A DNA stretch of 11,051 bases from JACDAN01 sp036554945 (lineage in GTDB: Bacteria > Actinomycetota > Thermoleophilia > Gaiellales > Gaiellaceae): positions 1 to 11,051 of the forward strand of contig DATBMH010000068.1 of NCBI GenBank assembly GCA_036554945.1, given 5' to 3'. The first letter of the stretch is position 1. The number at the start of each line of letters is the position of its first letter. The notes below the pieces were generated by a model, which did not search any database, was not told the origin of the DNA, and worked only from the letters and a program-made list of their open reading frames with translations. Of this stretch, positions 1 through 6,596 are shown in pieces. The position numbers and the translations under genes are program-made.

Positions 1-1
1 G

Positions 2-286
2 AAGCTGTCCGAGATCCTGCGCCCGTTCCGCGAGCGGTACTTCATCACCGGCGAGCTCAACACGCCGGTGCCGGACGTCGACGCGAAGCTCGACGCGCTC
101 GAGGAGCGCTTCGGCCGCGAGGGCGAGGTGTCCCACCTGGATGGCATCTCCGTCGACGCCGACGACTGGCACTTCAACGTCCGCCCCTCGAACACCGAGC
201 CGCTCCTGCGCCTCAACCTCGAGGCGCGCTCGGAGGAGCTGATGGAGCGCAAGCGCGACGAAGTTCTCGACGTCATCCGCGGATGA
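2..286 (+). CDS. manB: Phosphomannomutase/phosphoglucomutase, C-terminal fragment
   Basis: This is the last 94 residues of an alpha-D-phosphohexomutase; the gene begins left of the window. These enzymes interconvert hexose 1- and 6-phosphates (mannose or glucose) in the cytoplasm to feed sugar-nucleotide and envelope synthesis. The fragment matches domain 4 of the family. The phosphate-binding loop RPSNTEPLLRLNLEA (about fragment residues 60-74) is the signature that grips the sugar phosphate. The catalytic serine and metal-binding domains lie outside the window. The open frame reaches the left edge, so an internal GTG at 68 is not a start. Its TGA overlaps the ATG of the next gene (ATGA, 283-286), so the two are probably translationally coupled. 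Mannose or glucose specificity cannot be told from this piece, so the symbol is by family only. Confidence 0.9.
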   Translation, partial: KLSEILRPFRERYFITGELNTPVPDVDAKLDALEERFGREGEVSHLDGISVDADDWHFNVRPSNTEPLLRLNLEARSEELMERKRDEVLDVIRG

Positions 287-744
287 CCGGGCTCGAGCTC
301 GGCCGGGTCACGGACCGGAAGCCTCCGTTCAAGTACTCGGCCCTGATGCGCGTCGGCTTCTCGGACACCGACGCGCAGGGGATCGTCTACTACGGCCGTT
401 ACATGCCGTACTTCGACACGGCCCGCGTCGAGTACCACCGCCACCTCGGAATCCTGATGACCGGCGACGAGGAGCAGCAGCCCGTCATGCGCGCGTCGAC
501 GATCGAGTACCACGCGCCGGCTCAGTTCGACGACCTGCTCGAGGTCTTCATCCGCGCCGCGCGCATCGGCCGCACGAGCCTCACGTTCGAATGCGCCGCG
601 TATCGCGTCGACGACGACGTGCTGATGGTCACCGCGAGCCAGACGCTCGTCCTGGTCGACCTCGACGAGCGGAAGCCGTGCCCGATCCCGGACTCGTACC
701 GCGAGACGGTCAACGAGTTCGAGGGCGCCGCCCTGGAATCCTAG
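283..744 (+). CDS. Acyl-CoA thioesterase, 4HBT/YbgC-type hotdog fold
   Basis: A 153-residue single hotdog-domain protein of the 4-hydroxybenzoyl-CoA thioesterase/YbgC/FadM family, which hydrolyses acyl-CoA thioesters in the cytoplasm. The family motif is visible as FSDTDAQGIVYYGRY (residues 26-40); by family comparison the second Asp (Asp30) matches the catalytic Asp. The helix after it, YFDTARVEYHRHLGI (43-57), is also typical. Strands near 85-127 complete the fold. Family members are usually 130-150 residues, so this one is complete, with a short extension of about 15 residues at the N terminus. The ATG overlaps the TGA of the mutase gene, which fixes the start and suggests one transcript. 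Acyl specificity is not readable. A strong hairpin follows 50 bases after the stop. Confidence 0.88.
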   Translation: MTGLELGRVTDRKPPFKYSALMRVGFSDTDAQGIVYYGRYMPYFDTARVEYHRHLGILMTGDEEQQPVMRASTIEYHAPAQFDDLLEVFIRAARIGRTSLTFECAAYRVDDDVLMVTASQTLVLVDLDERKPCPIPDSYRETVNEFEGAALES

Positions 745-761
745 GCGGCGTCCTCGACTCA

Positions 762-824
762 GCGGCTCTCACTCGAGAGTCCTGCGGGTGAGCCGCGCGC
801 CCATCCGACCAAGCGGATGGGCGC
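762..824 (+). terminator. Two back-to-back hairpins ending the thioesterase transcript
   Basis: A first stem pairs GCGGCTC (762-768) with GAGCCGC (790-796). The second follows directly: GCGCCCATCCG (797-807), loop ACCAAG, CGGATGGGCGC (814-824), a perfect 11-bp stem. No U-tract follows, only a pyrimidine-rich run (CCCTCTCCCCC), as is common for terminators in high-GC actinobacteria. The position, 50-80 bases after the thioesterase stop, suits a 3' end. Confidence 0.65.
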
Positions 825-880
825 CGCAGCTTGCCCTCTCCCCCTGCACTCGTTGTAGTCCTCCGCCGGTCCGCGTCTAT

Positions 881-1007
881 CCCTCGTTCGAGGTACCCCT
901 CCCGATTGGGGGATCATCCCCCTAAAGGGTGATTTCCAGGATTAGCGGGGGTTTTGCCGCTTTCCAACCCCTCGTTCGGGGCGACGATTCCCTCGAACGG
1001 GGGATCA
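881..1007. repeat. Imperfect direct repeat with short palindromes in a gene-free stretch
   Basis: The region 825-1117 holds no ORF I can support. Two copies of a 36-39 base unit are visible: CCCTCGTTCG...GGGGGATCA at 881-916 and again at 969-1007. The outer 10-mer and 9-mer are identical, and the spacer between them is 17 bases in the first copy and 20 in the second. The first copy runs into a perfect inverted repeat GGGGGAT-C-ATCCCCC (908-922), then CCCTAAAGGG (919-928... read from 920) and GGGTGATTTCC (927-937). Clusters of operator-size palindromes suggest a regulatory region or the promoter of a small RNA. The flanking genes both end here, so no annotated gene explains it. Function unknown. 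Confidence 0.5.
908..922. promoter_or_regulatory. Perfect 7-1-7 palindrome, possible operator
   Basis: GGGGGAT-C-ATCCCCC is a perfect inverted repeat around one base, of a size typical for a dimeric regulator. It lies between two convergent genes rather than upstream of a known gene. It could also be a short hairpin in RNA, although a one-base loop would need several inner pairs to open. No regulator can be named. Confidence 0.35.
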
Positions 1008-1117
1008 CCTCCGCCGCGGGGCCGGCTCTGCCGGCTCCGCCACAAGGGTTCACGGTCGAGGAGCGACAGCGCGCGACTAGGCCGCGCGCCGCGGAGCGGC
1101 GCTCGGCTTCATACGGT

Positions 1118-1143
1118 CGCCGAAAGTCGTGAGACTTTCGGCG
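1118..1143 (-). terminator. Perfect hairpin past the rel stop codon
   Basis: CGCCGAAAGTC (1118-1128), four loop bases GTGA, GACTTTCGGCG (1133-1143): an 11-bp perfect stem 25 bases beyond the rel stop. On the leftward rel transcript the loop reads UCAC and there is no U-tract. On a rightward transcript the loop would be GUGA, a GNRA tetraloop, which is very stable. It most likely ends rel transcription, possibly acting in both directions. GC-rich self-complementary sequence flanks it (1086-1102 and 1146-1168). Confidence 0.55.
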
Positions 1144-1168
1144 AAGCGGCGCCGCGCGGCGCGCCGCG

Positions 1169-3433
1169 TTAGCTCGGCGTAACGCGGTAGGCGTCGAAGA
1201 CGGAGTCGACGTTCCGGAGCGAGCCGAGCAGTCCGCGGAGCGCCTTCACGTCACCGACCTCCGCCGTGTACCAGTTCTTCGCGAGCTGGTCCTCGACCGT
1301 GCCGCCGTACGAGACGATGTTCGCGCCGTGCTCGGCGAACGTCCGAGCGACGTCCTCCAGGAGTCGCGGCCGGTCCCAGGCGTCCACGGCAATCTGGACG
1401 CGGAAGCTCTTCGTCGAGCCGCCGTCCCAGTTGACCGGCGTGAACCGCTCGGGGTTCCGCAGGAGCGCCTTCACGTTGGGGCAGTCCTTGCGGTGGATGG
1501 TGATGCCCTTGCCGAGCGAGATGTAGCCGACGATCTCGTCGCTCGGCACCGGGGTACAGCACTTCGCGAGCCGGACGAGCACGTCCTGGATCCCCTCGAC
1601 GTTGATCCCGAGCTGGTCGCTCCCGACCGTCTCCGCCGAGCGCGTCGGCTTGAGCGGGACCGCCTCCTCCTCCGCGACCTCGCTCGTCTTCAGCCGCTGG
1701 ATCACCTTGTTGACGATCTGGTTCGCCGGCAGCTTCCCGGAGCCGAGCGCGAGGTAGAAGTCCTCCGCCTTCTTGAAGCCGGCCTCGCGGATCACCTGGG
1801 CGAGCACCGCCGAGCCGGCGATCTTCCGGTACGGGAGCTTCTGCTGCTTCAGCGCCTGCTCGAGCGCCTCGCGGCCCTTCTGCTCGGTGTCTTCGCGGGT
1901 CTCGCGCGAGAACCACTGGCGGATCTTGTTCCGGGCCCTCGAGGACTTCGCGAGGGTCAGCCAGTCGCGCGACGGCCCGCGCCCGCTCTTCGTCGTCAGC
2001 ACCTCGACGAAGTCGCCGCTCTGGAGCGAGTAGTGGAGCGGAACGATCCGGCCGTTCACCCGCGCGCCGACGGTCTTGTGGCCGACGTCGGTGTGGACGG
2101 CGTAGGCGAAGTCGATCGGCGTCGACCCAGCAGGGAGCATCTTGACCTCGCCCTTGGGCGTGTAGACGTAGACCTCGTCCACGAAGAGGTCGCCGAGCAT
2201 CGACTTCTTGTACTCGCGCGGATCCGCCTCGTCGTTCCAGTCGCGAAGCCGCCGGACCCACGCGAGCCAGCGCTCGTCGGGCTGTCTGCCCTTGCCGCCG
2301 CGCTTGTAGAGCCAGTGCGCGGCGACGCCGAGCTCGGCGGTCTCGTGCATCTCCTTCGTCCGGACCTGGATCTCGAGCGGCCGCCCCTGCGGCCCGATCA
2401 CCGTCGTGTGCAGCGCGCGGTAGCCGTTGAGCTTCGGCATCGCGATGTGGTCCTTGAAGCGACCGGGCATCGGCTTCCAGAGCGAGTGGATCAGGCCGAG
2501 CGCGCCGTAGCAGTCGCGCGTGCCCTCCTCAGCCGAGCGCTCGACGATGACGCGCATCGCCGTGAGGTCGTAGATCTCGTTGAACTCCTTGCCCTTCTTG
2601 GCCATCTTGTCGTAGATGGAGTAGAAGTGCTTCGCGCGCCCGGAGATGTCCGCCGGGATGTCGACCTTGTCCAGCTCGCGCTGCAGCACGTAGGCCGCCT
2701 CGCGGACATGCTCCTCCCGGTCGGCGCGGCGCTCGTTGACCATCGCCTTGATCTCCGTGTACTTCCGCGGGTGCAGCGCCTCGAAGGCCAGGTCCTCGAG
2801 CTCCCACTTGATCTGGTGGATCCCGAGACGGTGCGCGAGCGGCGCGTAGACCTCGAGCGCCTCGCGCGCCTTCTGGACCTGCTTCTGCTTGCCGAGGTAC
2901 TCGATCGTCCGGAGGTTGTGGAGGCGGTCGGCCAGCTTGATGAAGATGACCCGCAGGTCCTCGGCCATCGCCAGGACCATCTTCCGGTAGTTCTCCGCCT
3001 GCGCCTGCTCGCGGCTCTGGAAGGTGACGCGCGTCAGCTTCGTGACGCCGTCGACGAGCTGCGCGATCTCGTCGCCGAACTCCTTCTTGACGTCGTCGAG
3101 CGAGACCTCGGTGTCCTCCACGACGTCGTGGAGCAGCGCGGCCGCGATCGTCTCGTCGTCGAGCTGGAGCTCTGCGCAGATGCGCGCGACCGAGTACGGG
3201 TGGTGGATGAACTCCTCGCCCGAGCGCCGCTGCTGGCCCTCGTGGGCGGCGGCCGCGAAGCGGAAGGCTCTGGTGATCAGGTCGCGGTCGAGGTCCGGGT
3301 TGTAGACAGCGACCTCGGCGATGAGCTCGTTGATGAGGTCTTGATGTCGTTCCGGGGCCTCGAGCAGCGTCATATGCCCATGGTACTCCGCAAGTAGGAG
3401 TTGACCTTCCGGGCACGAAGACGCCCGGTCCAT
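1169..3433 (-). CDS. rel: Bifunctional (p)ppGpp synthetase/hydrolase Rel (RelA/SpoT family)
   Basis: A 754-residue long-type RSH protein that makes and degrades the stringent-response alarmone (p)ppGpp in the cytoplasm, where it senses stalled ribosomes. The hydrolase HD domain shows HHPYSVA (77-83), HDVVEDT (102-108) and DRLHNLRT (169-176), so hydrolysis should be intact. The synthetase domain shows RFKD (325-328), YRALHTTV (338-345; YQSLHTTV is more usual) and EIQVRT (354-359). The RxKD form, rather than the ExDD of monofunctional RelA, supports a bifunctional enzyme. A TGS domain (421-480), a Cys/His zinc-finger region (CC 625-626, HRKDC 647-651) and a C-terminal ACT domain (about 687-752) follow in family order. 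The start is uncertain. The first ATG (3433) has a weak GGGAAG 5 bases upstream. A second ATG at 3373 (MTLLEAPERH) begins where family similarity begins and has GGAG 12 bases upstream. It lies downstream of recJ on the same strand. Confidence 0.96.
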   Translation of the reverse strand: MDRASSCPEGQLLLAEYHGHMTLLEAPERHQDLINELIAEVAVYNPDLDRDLITRAFRFAAAAHEGQQRRSGEEFIHHPYSVARICAELQLDDETIAAALLHDVVEDTEVSLDDVKKEFGDEIAQLVDGVTKLTRVTFQSREQAQAENYRKMVLAMAEDLRVIFIKLADRLHNLRTIEYLGKQKQVQKAREALEVYAPLAHRLGIHQIKWELEDLAFEALHPRKYTEIKAMVNERRADREEHVREAAYVLQRELDKVDIPADISGRAKHFYSIYDKMAKKGKEFNEIYDLTAMRVIVERSAEEGTRDCYGALGLIHSLWKPMPGRFKDHIAMPKLNGYRALHTTVIGPQGRPLEIQVRTKEMHETAELGVAAHWLYKRGGKGRQPDERWLAWVRRLRDWNDEADPREYKKSMLGDLFVDEVYVYTPKGEVKMLPAGSTPIDFAYAVHTDVGHKTVGARVNGRIVPLHYSLQSGDFVEVLTTKSGRGPSRDWLTLAKSSRARNKIRQWFSRETREDTEQKGREALEQALKQQKLPYRKIAGSAVLAQVIREAGFKKAEDFYLALGSGKLPANQIVNKVIQRLKTSEVAEEEAVPLKPTRSAETVGSDQLGINVEGIQDVLVRLAKCCTPVPSDEIVGYISLGKGITIHRKDCPNVKALLRNPERFTPVNWDGGSTKSFRVQIAVDAWDRPRLLEDVARTFAEHGANIVSYGGTVEDQLAKNWYTAEVGDVKALRGLLGSLRNVDSVFDAYRVTPS

Positions 3434-3566
3434 GCGTACTTCCCGCCGTCAGAGACGCAGAATCCTCGCGCTCGCCCGCCTGCTCGCCGGTCTGGAGTCC
3501 GAGGCCCGCCGCGAGCGGCCCTGGGAGCCTCGCAAGGCGTACCGGGCGTCGCTCGGCCGGACCTAA
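3432..3566 (+). CDS. Possible 44-residue Arg-rich peptide, opposite strand to recJ-rel gap
   Basis: An ATG at 3432 opens a frame to TAA at 3564-3566 (MRTSRRQRRRILALARLLAG...). It fills nearly the whole recJ-rel gap on the opposite strand and overlaps the last 4 bases of recJ and the first 2 bases of the long rel form. About 38 of 44 codons end in G or C, as coding DNA does here, but GC-rich DNA gives such frames by chance. No Shine-Dalgarno site is seen. A 6-bp hairpin (CCGGGC 3409-3414 with GCCCGG 3423-3428) lies just before it. I do not recognise the peptide. If real, it would favour the shorter rel start at 3373. Confidence 0.18.
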   Translation: MRTSRRQRRRILALARLLAGLESEARRERPWEPRKAYRASLGRT

Positions 3567-5443
3567 GCAGCAGCAGGTACCGGCTCGGGCTGGTCGGCCA
3601 GCAGCGCCCTGAAGGCGTCCGACTCGAGCAGCTGGCGCCTCGGGCCGCCGGCCTCCAGGCCGAGCTCGGAGAAGATCGCCGCAGCCACGGCGTCGCGTGC
3701 CTGCTCGTCCTTGCGGAACTCGCCGGCCAGCCACTCGCGCAGGCTGTCGTAGCGCTCCGGCGTCTCCAGGATCTGCCGGACGACGAGCTGCGGCGCGACC
3801 GTTCCGTTCCAGCGGTTCTCCTCGAGGCGGAAGAGCACGTCGTGGCGCACCTCGCGGCGCGCCCGGTCGGCGTGCCGTCCGAGGCCGAAGGCGATCGCGG
3901 AGCCCGCCGGCCGGTTTCGGTGCCGGACCCGGAAGCGGAGGTGCTTTCCGTCCGCGGTCGGAGCGACGTCGGACAGGTCGCACGACGGGAGCAGCAGGGT
4001 CACGCCGGGGTTCCCGAGCCCGAACGGGGCCAGGTGCCCGAGCTCGGTCGAGAGGTCAAGCGTGAGCTCCTCGCCGGCGACGACGGCGTCGACCGAGATC
4101 CTCGGCTGGAGCTCCTCCTCCGGGAGCTCGGCGTCGACGGCCTCGGCGAAGGCCTCGGCGAAGGCGCCGAGGCGGGCCGGCTCGATCGAGAGCCCGGCTG
4201 CGGCCCGGTGCCCGCCGAACCGCGAGAGGTGCTCCGAGCAGGCGGCGAGCGCGCCGTGGAGGTCGAACGACGGGATCGACCGGCCGGAGCCCTTCCAGTC
4301 GCCGTCGGTTCCCGCGATCAGCACGACCGGCCGGTGGAAGCGCTCGACGAGGCGCGACGCGACGATGCCGATCACGCCCTCGTGCCACTCCTCTCCGGCG
4401 ACGACGTAGCCGCGCCGCCGTCGCCGGCTCTCCGGCCATGCCTCGACCTGCGCGACCGCCTCGCGGAGGATCCGGTCCTCGCCGGCCTGGCGCTCGCGGT
4501 TCAGCTCCTCCAGCCGGCCGGCGAGCTCGACGGCCTGGGAGTCGTCCTCGGTCAGGAGCAGCTCGAGCGCCGTCTCGGGGTGCTCGAGCCGCCCGGCGGC
4601 GTTGATCCGCGGGGCCAGCCGGAAGCCGACGGCGCCCGCGTCGACCGCGGCCGGATCGACGCCGGCGGAGCGCATCAGCGCGCGAAGACCCGGCTTCTGC
4701 GTCCGGGCCAGGGCCTTGAGCCCCTCGCGTGCGAGATACCTGTTCTCGTCCAGGAGCGGGACGACGTCGGAGATGGTCGCGATCGCGACGAGGTCGAGGT
4801 GCCGCCGCAGCGCCTCCGAGCCCTGGCCCAGGAGCGCCTGCCCCAGCTTGTAGACGACGCCGGTGCCGCAGAGCTCCGGGAACGGGTACTCCGACGGGCG
4901 GGTCGCGACGATCGGGCAGTCCGGCAGCTCGTCGGCTGGCCTGTGGTGGTCGGTCACGACGACCTCCAGGCTGAGCTCCTTCGCGCGGGCGACCTCCGCG
5001 ACGGCCGTGATCCCGCAGTCGACGGTCAGGACGAGCCCGCAGCCCTGCTCGGCGAGGCGGTCGAGCGTCTCCCCGGAGACGCCGTAGCCCTCCTCGAACC
5101 GGCTCGGGAGGTGCCAGTCGACGTCCGCGCCGAGCTCGCGCAGCACCAGGACCGCGAGCGCGGTCGCGCAGATCCCGTCCGCGTCGTAGTCGCCGTGGAC
5201 GCAGATGCGCTGATTCGACGCAATTGCGGCACGGATCCGCTCGCAGGCCGCGGCCATGTCGCCGAGCAGGCGCGGGTCGTGGCCCGGGTCCGCGCCGGCG
5301 AGGAACGCCCGTGCGGCTGCGGGGTCGTCGTACCCGCGCCGGACGAGCACTCGGGCAGTCGTCTCGCTGATCCCGAGCTCCCGAGCCAGCTGCGCCGACT
5401 CCCGGTGCGGGCACGAGGTGATCGTCCAAGTTGCCTCGTGCAT
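3563..5443 (-). CDS. recJ: Single-stranded-DNA-specific exonuclease RecJ
   Basis: A 626-residue DHH-family 5'-3' exonuclease that degrades single-stranded DNA in recombinational (RecF-pathway), base-excision and mismatch repair. DHH-domain motifs are all visible: DYDADG (85-90), VDCGI (141-145), TDHH (164-167), CGTG (192-195) and ISDVVPL (224-230), which carry the metal-binding Asp and His residues. INAAGRL (280-286) leads into the DHHA1 domain, whose GGH (410-412) binds substrate. An OB-fold-like part ending in RWNGT..PQLVVRQI follows, then a roughly 80-residue tail. The length is near that of E. coli RecJ (577) with a small C-terminal addition. The ATG at 5443 has no clear Shine-Dalgarno site. 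rel lies 129 bases downstream on the same strand, a pairing common in bacteria. The gene is divergent from the small gene at 5508. Confidence 0.96.
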   Translation of the reverse strand: MHEATWTITSCPHRESAQLARELGISETTARVLVRRGYDDPAAARAFLAGADPGHDPRLLGDMAAACERIRAAIASNQRICVHGDYDADGICATALAVLVLRELGADVDWHLPSRFEEGYGVSGETLDRLAEQGCGLVLTVDCGITAVAEVARAKELSLEVVVTDHHRPADELPDCPIVATRPSEYPFPELCGTGVVYKLGQALLGQGSEALRRHLDLVAIATISDVVPLLDENRYLAREGLKALARTQKPGLRALMRSAGVDPAAVDAGAVGFRLAPRINAAGRLEHPETALELLLTEDDSQAVELAGRLEELNRERQAGEDRILREAVAQVEAWPESRRRRRGYVVAGEEWHEGVIGIVASRLVERFHRPVVLIAGTDGDWKGSGRSIPSFDLHGALAACSEHLSRFGGHRAAAGLSIEPARLGAFAEAFAEAVDAELPEEELQPRISVDAVVAGEELTLDLSTELGHLAPFGLGNPGVTLLLPSCDLSDVAPTADGKHLRFRVRHRNRPAGSAIAFGLGRHADRARREVRHDVLFRLEENRWNGTVAPQLVVRQILETPERYDSLREWLAGEFRKDEQARDAVAAAIFSELGLEAGGPRRQLLESDAFRALLADQPEPVPAAA

Positions 5444-5494
5444 CGCGGAGAATCACCGTAGGGACGCCGCCGGACGGCATCTGGGCTCGCTGCG

Positions 5495-5500
5495 TATCCT
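5495..5500 (+). promoter_or_regulatory. -10 element (TATCCT) of a likely leaderless gene
   Basis: TATCCT matches the -10 consensus at 4 of 6 positions, including T1, A2 and T6. Seven bases separate it from the GTG at 5508, so transcription would start at about the first base of the start codon. No Shine-Dalgarno site precedes that codon. No good -35 is seen at the usual distance. Leaderless mRNAs are well known in actinobacteria. Confidence 0.45.
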
Positions 5501-5507
5501 CAGATGG

Positions 5508-5963
5508 GTGAGCGAGGTCAACTACGAGTCCGGCGACGACTACGTCGTGCAGTTCCTCGGCTACCGGTTCGCCTTCAACGCCGAGGACTTCGAGGAGCGC
5601 GTCATCGGCGCCGCCGTCAAGCTCGGGCTCGTCGAGAGCAACGACCTCGACGAGGACGAAGCGGCCGACCTCGTCGAGCTGACCGCCGACCAGCGGATCG
5701 AGGAGGCCCGCAGCGAGCTGGGCCGGTACCTCGTCCGCCACTGGGAGGCCCTCGCGGCCGTCGGCGGAGAGTCCCTCGTGTACTGGCTGCGCAAGCTCGT
5801 GTTCCGCGGCGCGTGGCTCGACCAGCGCGTGAAGCTCGGCCTCCTCGACGTCGACTGGGACGGAGAGACCGCCGAGTTCGGCTACCGGGACCCGCGCGGC
5901 GACAGGGCGCTCCTGGAGCTCGCGCCCGTGCCGTCGTGGCACGAGCTGCAGTTCCGGCGCTGA
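5508..5963 (+). CDS. Hypothetical acidic protein, 151 residues
   Basis: I do not recognise a family. The protein (begins (V/M)SEVNYESGDDYVVQFLGYRF) is soluble-looking, with no membrane segment or signal peptide. It is rich in Asp and Glu (a cluster ESNDLDEDEAADLVEL near 43-58) and mostly helical in character through residue 100, ending in a short strand-like region with WHELQF. The frame stays open upstream to 5256, but that part runs over recJ on the other strand and has no coding character. The GTG at 5508, placed 7 bases after a -10 element, is therefore preferred. An ATG at 5504 is in a different frame. It diverges from recJ across 64 bases and ends 1 base from the convergent gene at 5965. 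Confidence 0.7.
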   Translation: MSEVNYESGDDYVVQFLGYRFAFNAEDFEERVIGAAVKLGLVESNDLDEDEAADLVELTADQRIEEARSELGRYLVRHWEALAAVGGESLVYWLRKLVFRGAWLDQRVKLGLLDVDWDGETAEFGYRDPRGDRALLELAPVPSWHELQFRR

Positions 5964-5964
5964 C

Positions 5965-6417
5965 CTAGGGCACGGCGTTCCGGTCGAGCAGGACGAGCTC
6001 GATGTCCGACCGGCCGTCGTCGCATCCGCTCGAGCGCACGCGCGCCTGCCCGGCGGCGTACGCCCCGGTCGTGAAGAAGACCTCGGCCTCGATGCCCTCC
6101 TCGCTGTCCATCCCGGCCGGCCGGTAGCCGGCGGCGACCACGGCATCCTGGAGGAGCACCGCGGCGTCGCCGATCGGCTTCGTCGTGAACGCCTGCACCG
6201 TGATGTGACGGTCGTCCCTTCGGACGCGCGTGACCGTTCCGATCCGGTCCAGGGACAGGCCCGGCGGCATGAGCCGGGTCTCCTCCCGCGGAGCGGCGTC
6301 CGGCGTGCGACAGCGGTTCTCCGGGCCGGCGACCCGCACGCTCACGGCGAACGCCAACGCCGCTACGGGGATCGCCAAGAGCAGCAACGCACGGCGACGG
6401 AAACGGCGCTCGATCAT
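5965..6417 (-). CDS. Hypothetical membrane-anchored protein, 150 residues
   Basis: I do not recognise a family. The N terminus MIERRFRRR is followed by a hydrophobic segment (about residues 9-29), which fits a signal anchor or uncleaved signal peptide, with the remaining 120 residues outside the cell. The outer part has two cysteines (in ENRCRT and SSGCDD) that could pair. It shows alternating strand-like segments (IGTVTRV, HITVQAF, DIELVLL) of a small alpha/beta domain. The frame is open for 84 codons further upstream, but that stretch is Arg-rich, covers the divergent promoter region and reaches into the propeller gene, so I chose the ATG at 6417. No Shine-Dalgarno site is seen; CAGAAT six bases before the ATG could be a -10 of a leaderless transcript. 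The gene converges on the 5508 gene and diverges from the propeller gene. Confidence 0.65.
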   Translation of the reverse strand: MIERRFRRRALLLLAIPVAALAFAVSVRVAGPENRCRTPDAAPREETRLMPPGLSLDRIGTVTRVRRDDRHITVQAFTTKPIGDAAVLLQDAVVAAGYRPAGMDSEEGIEAEVFFTTGAYAAGQARVRSSGCDDGRSDIELVLLDRNAVP

Positions 6418-6460
6418 GAGGGGATTCTGGCGGCGGCTCTCGCGGGCATGCCGGCCAGAG

Positions 6461-6489
6461 TTGTAGATGATCCTATATCTGGATAGGGT
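6461..6489 (+). promoter_or_regulatory. Candidate promoter for the propeller gene, with overlapping inverted repeats
   Basis: TTGTAG (6461-6466) and TAGGGT (6484-6489) are spaced by 17 bases, as -35 and -10 elements would be, although both match the consensus only partly. The same stretch is AT-rich for this DNA and holds the inverted repeats CCTAT...ATAGG (6472-6487) and ATCC...GGAT (6470-6484). A start near 6496 would put the 14-bp palindrome in the leader. Confidence 0.3.
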
Positions 6490-6513
6490 ACGCCCGCGAG
6501 GGAGCGTCCGACT

Positions 6514-6527
6514 GGGTGATATCACCC
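6514..6527. promoter_or_regulatory. Perfect 14-bp palindrome GGGTGATATCACCC, candidate operator
   Basis: A perfect palindrome in the 179-base region between two divergent genes, 70 bases before the propeller ATG. Its size and place fit the binding site of a dimeric repressor or activator for one or both genes. The inner GGTGATATC recurs at 9081-9089, upstream of the second propeller-derived gene, and GGGTGAT recurs at 927-933. The regulator is unknown. Confidence 0.5.
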
Positions 6528-6596
6528 TGATGGCGCATTCGGCGCGGAGGGGTTGAGGGCGCAGGGCGCCACACGAACGGGGAGGTACACGTACCG

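Noticed and set aside
929..1132. 67-codon open frame in the gene-free stretch, with an overlapping one at 954-1172
   Set aside because: Low-complexity Arg/Ala/Pro translation over palindromes and hairpins, no ribosome site and no recognisable features.
1040..1168. Hairpin-rich stretch considered as a structured RNA gene (tRNA, 6S, RNase P, tmRNA)
   Set aside because: I could not fold it into any known RNA core or find conserved loops; only simple GC stems are present.
1328..3397. 689-codon open frame on the plus strand opposite rel
   Set aside because: It is the mirror of the rel coding strand in GC-rich DNA; the product is Arg/Leu/Val-rich low-complexity sequence, and Rel motifs prove the other strand.
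3401..5461. 686-codon open frame on the plus strand opposite recJ
   Set aside because: All RecJ motifs are on the minus strand; this frame is open only through base composition.
4056..6146. 696-codon minus-strand frame overlapping recJ and both small unknown genes
   Set aside because: A different frame from recJ; Arg/Gly/Pro-rich translation typical of shifted GC-rich codons.
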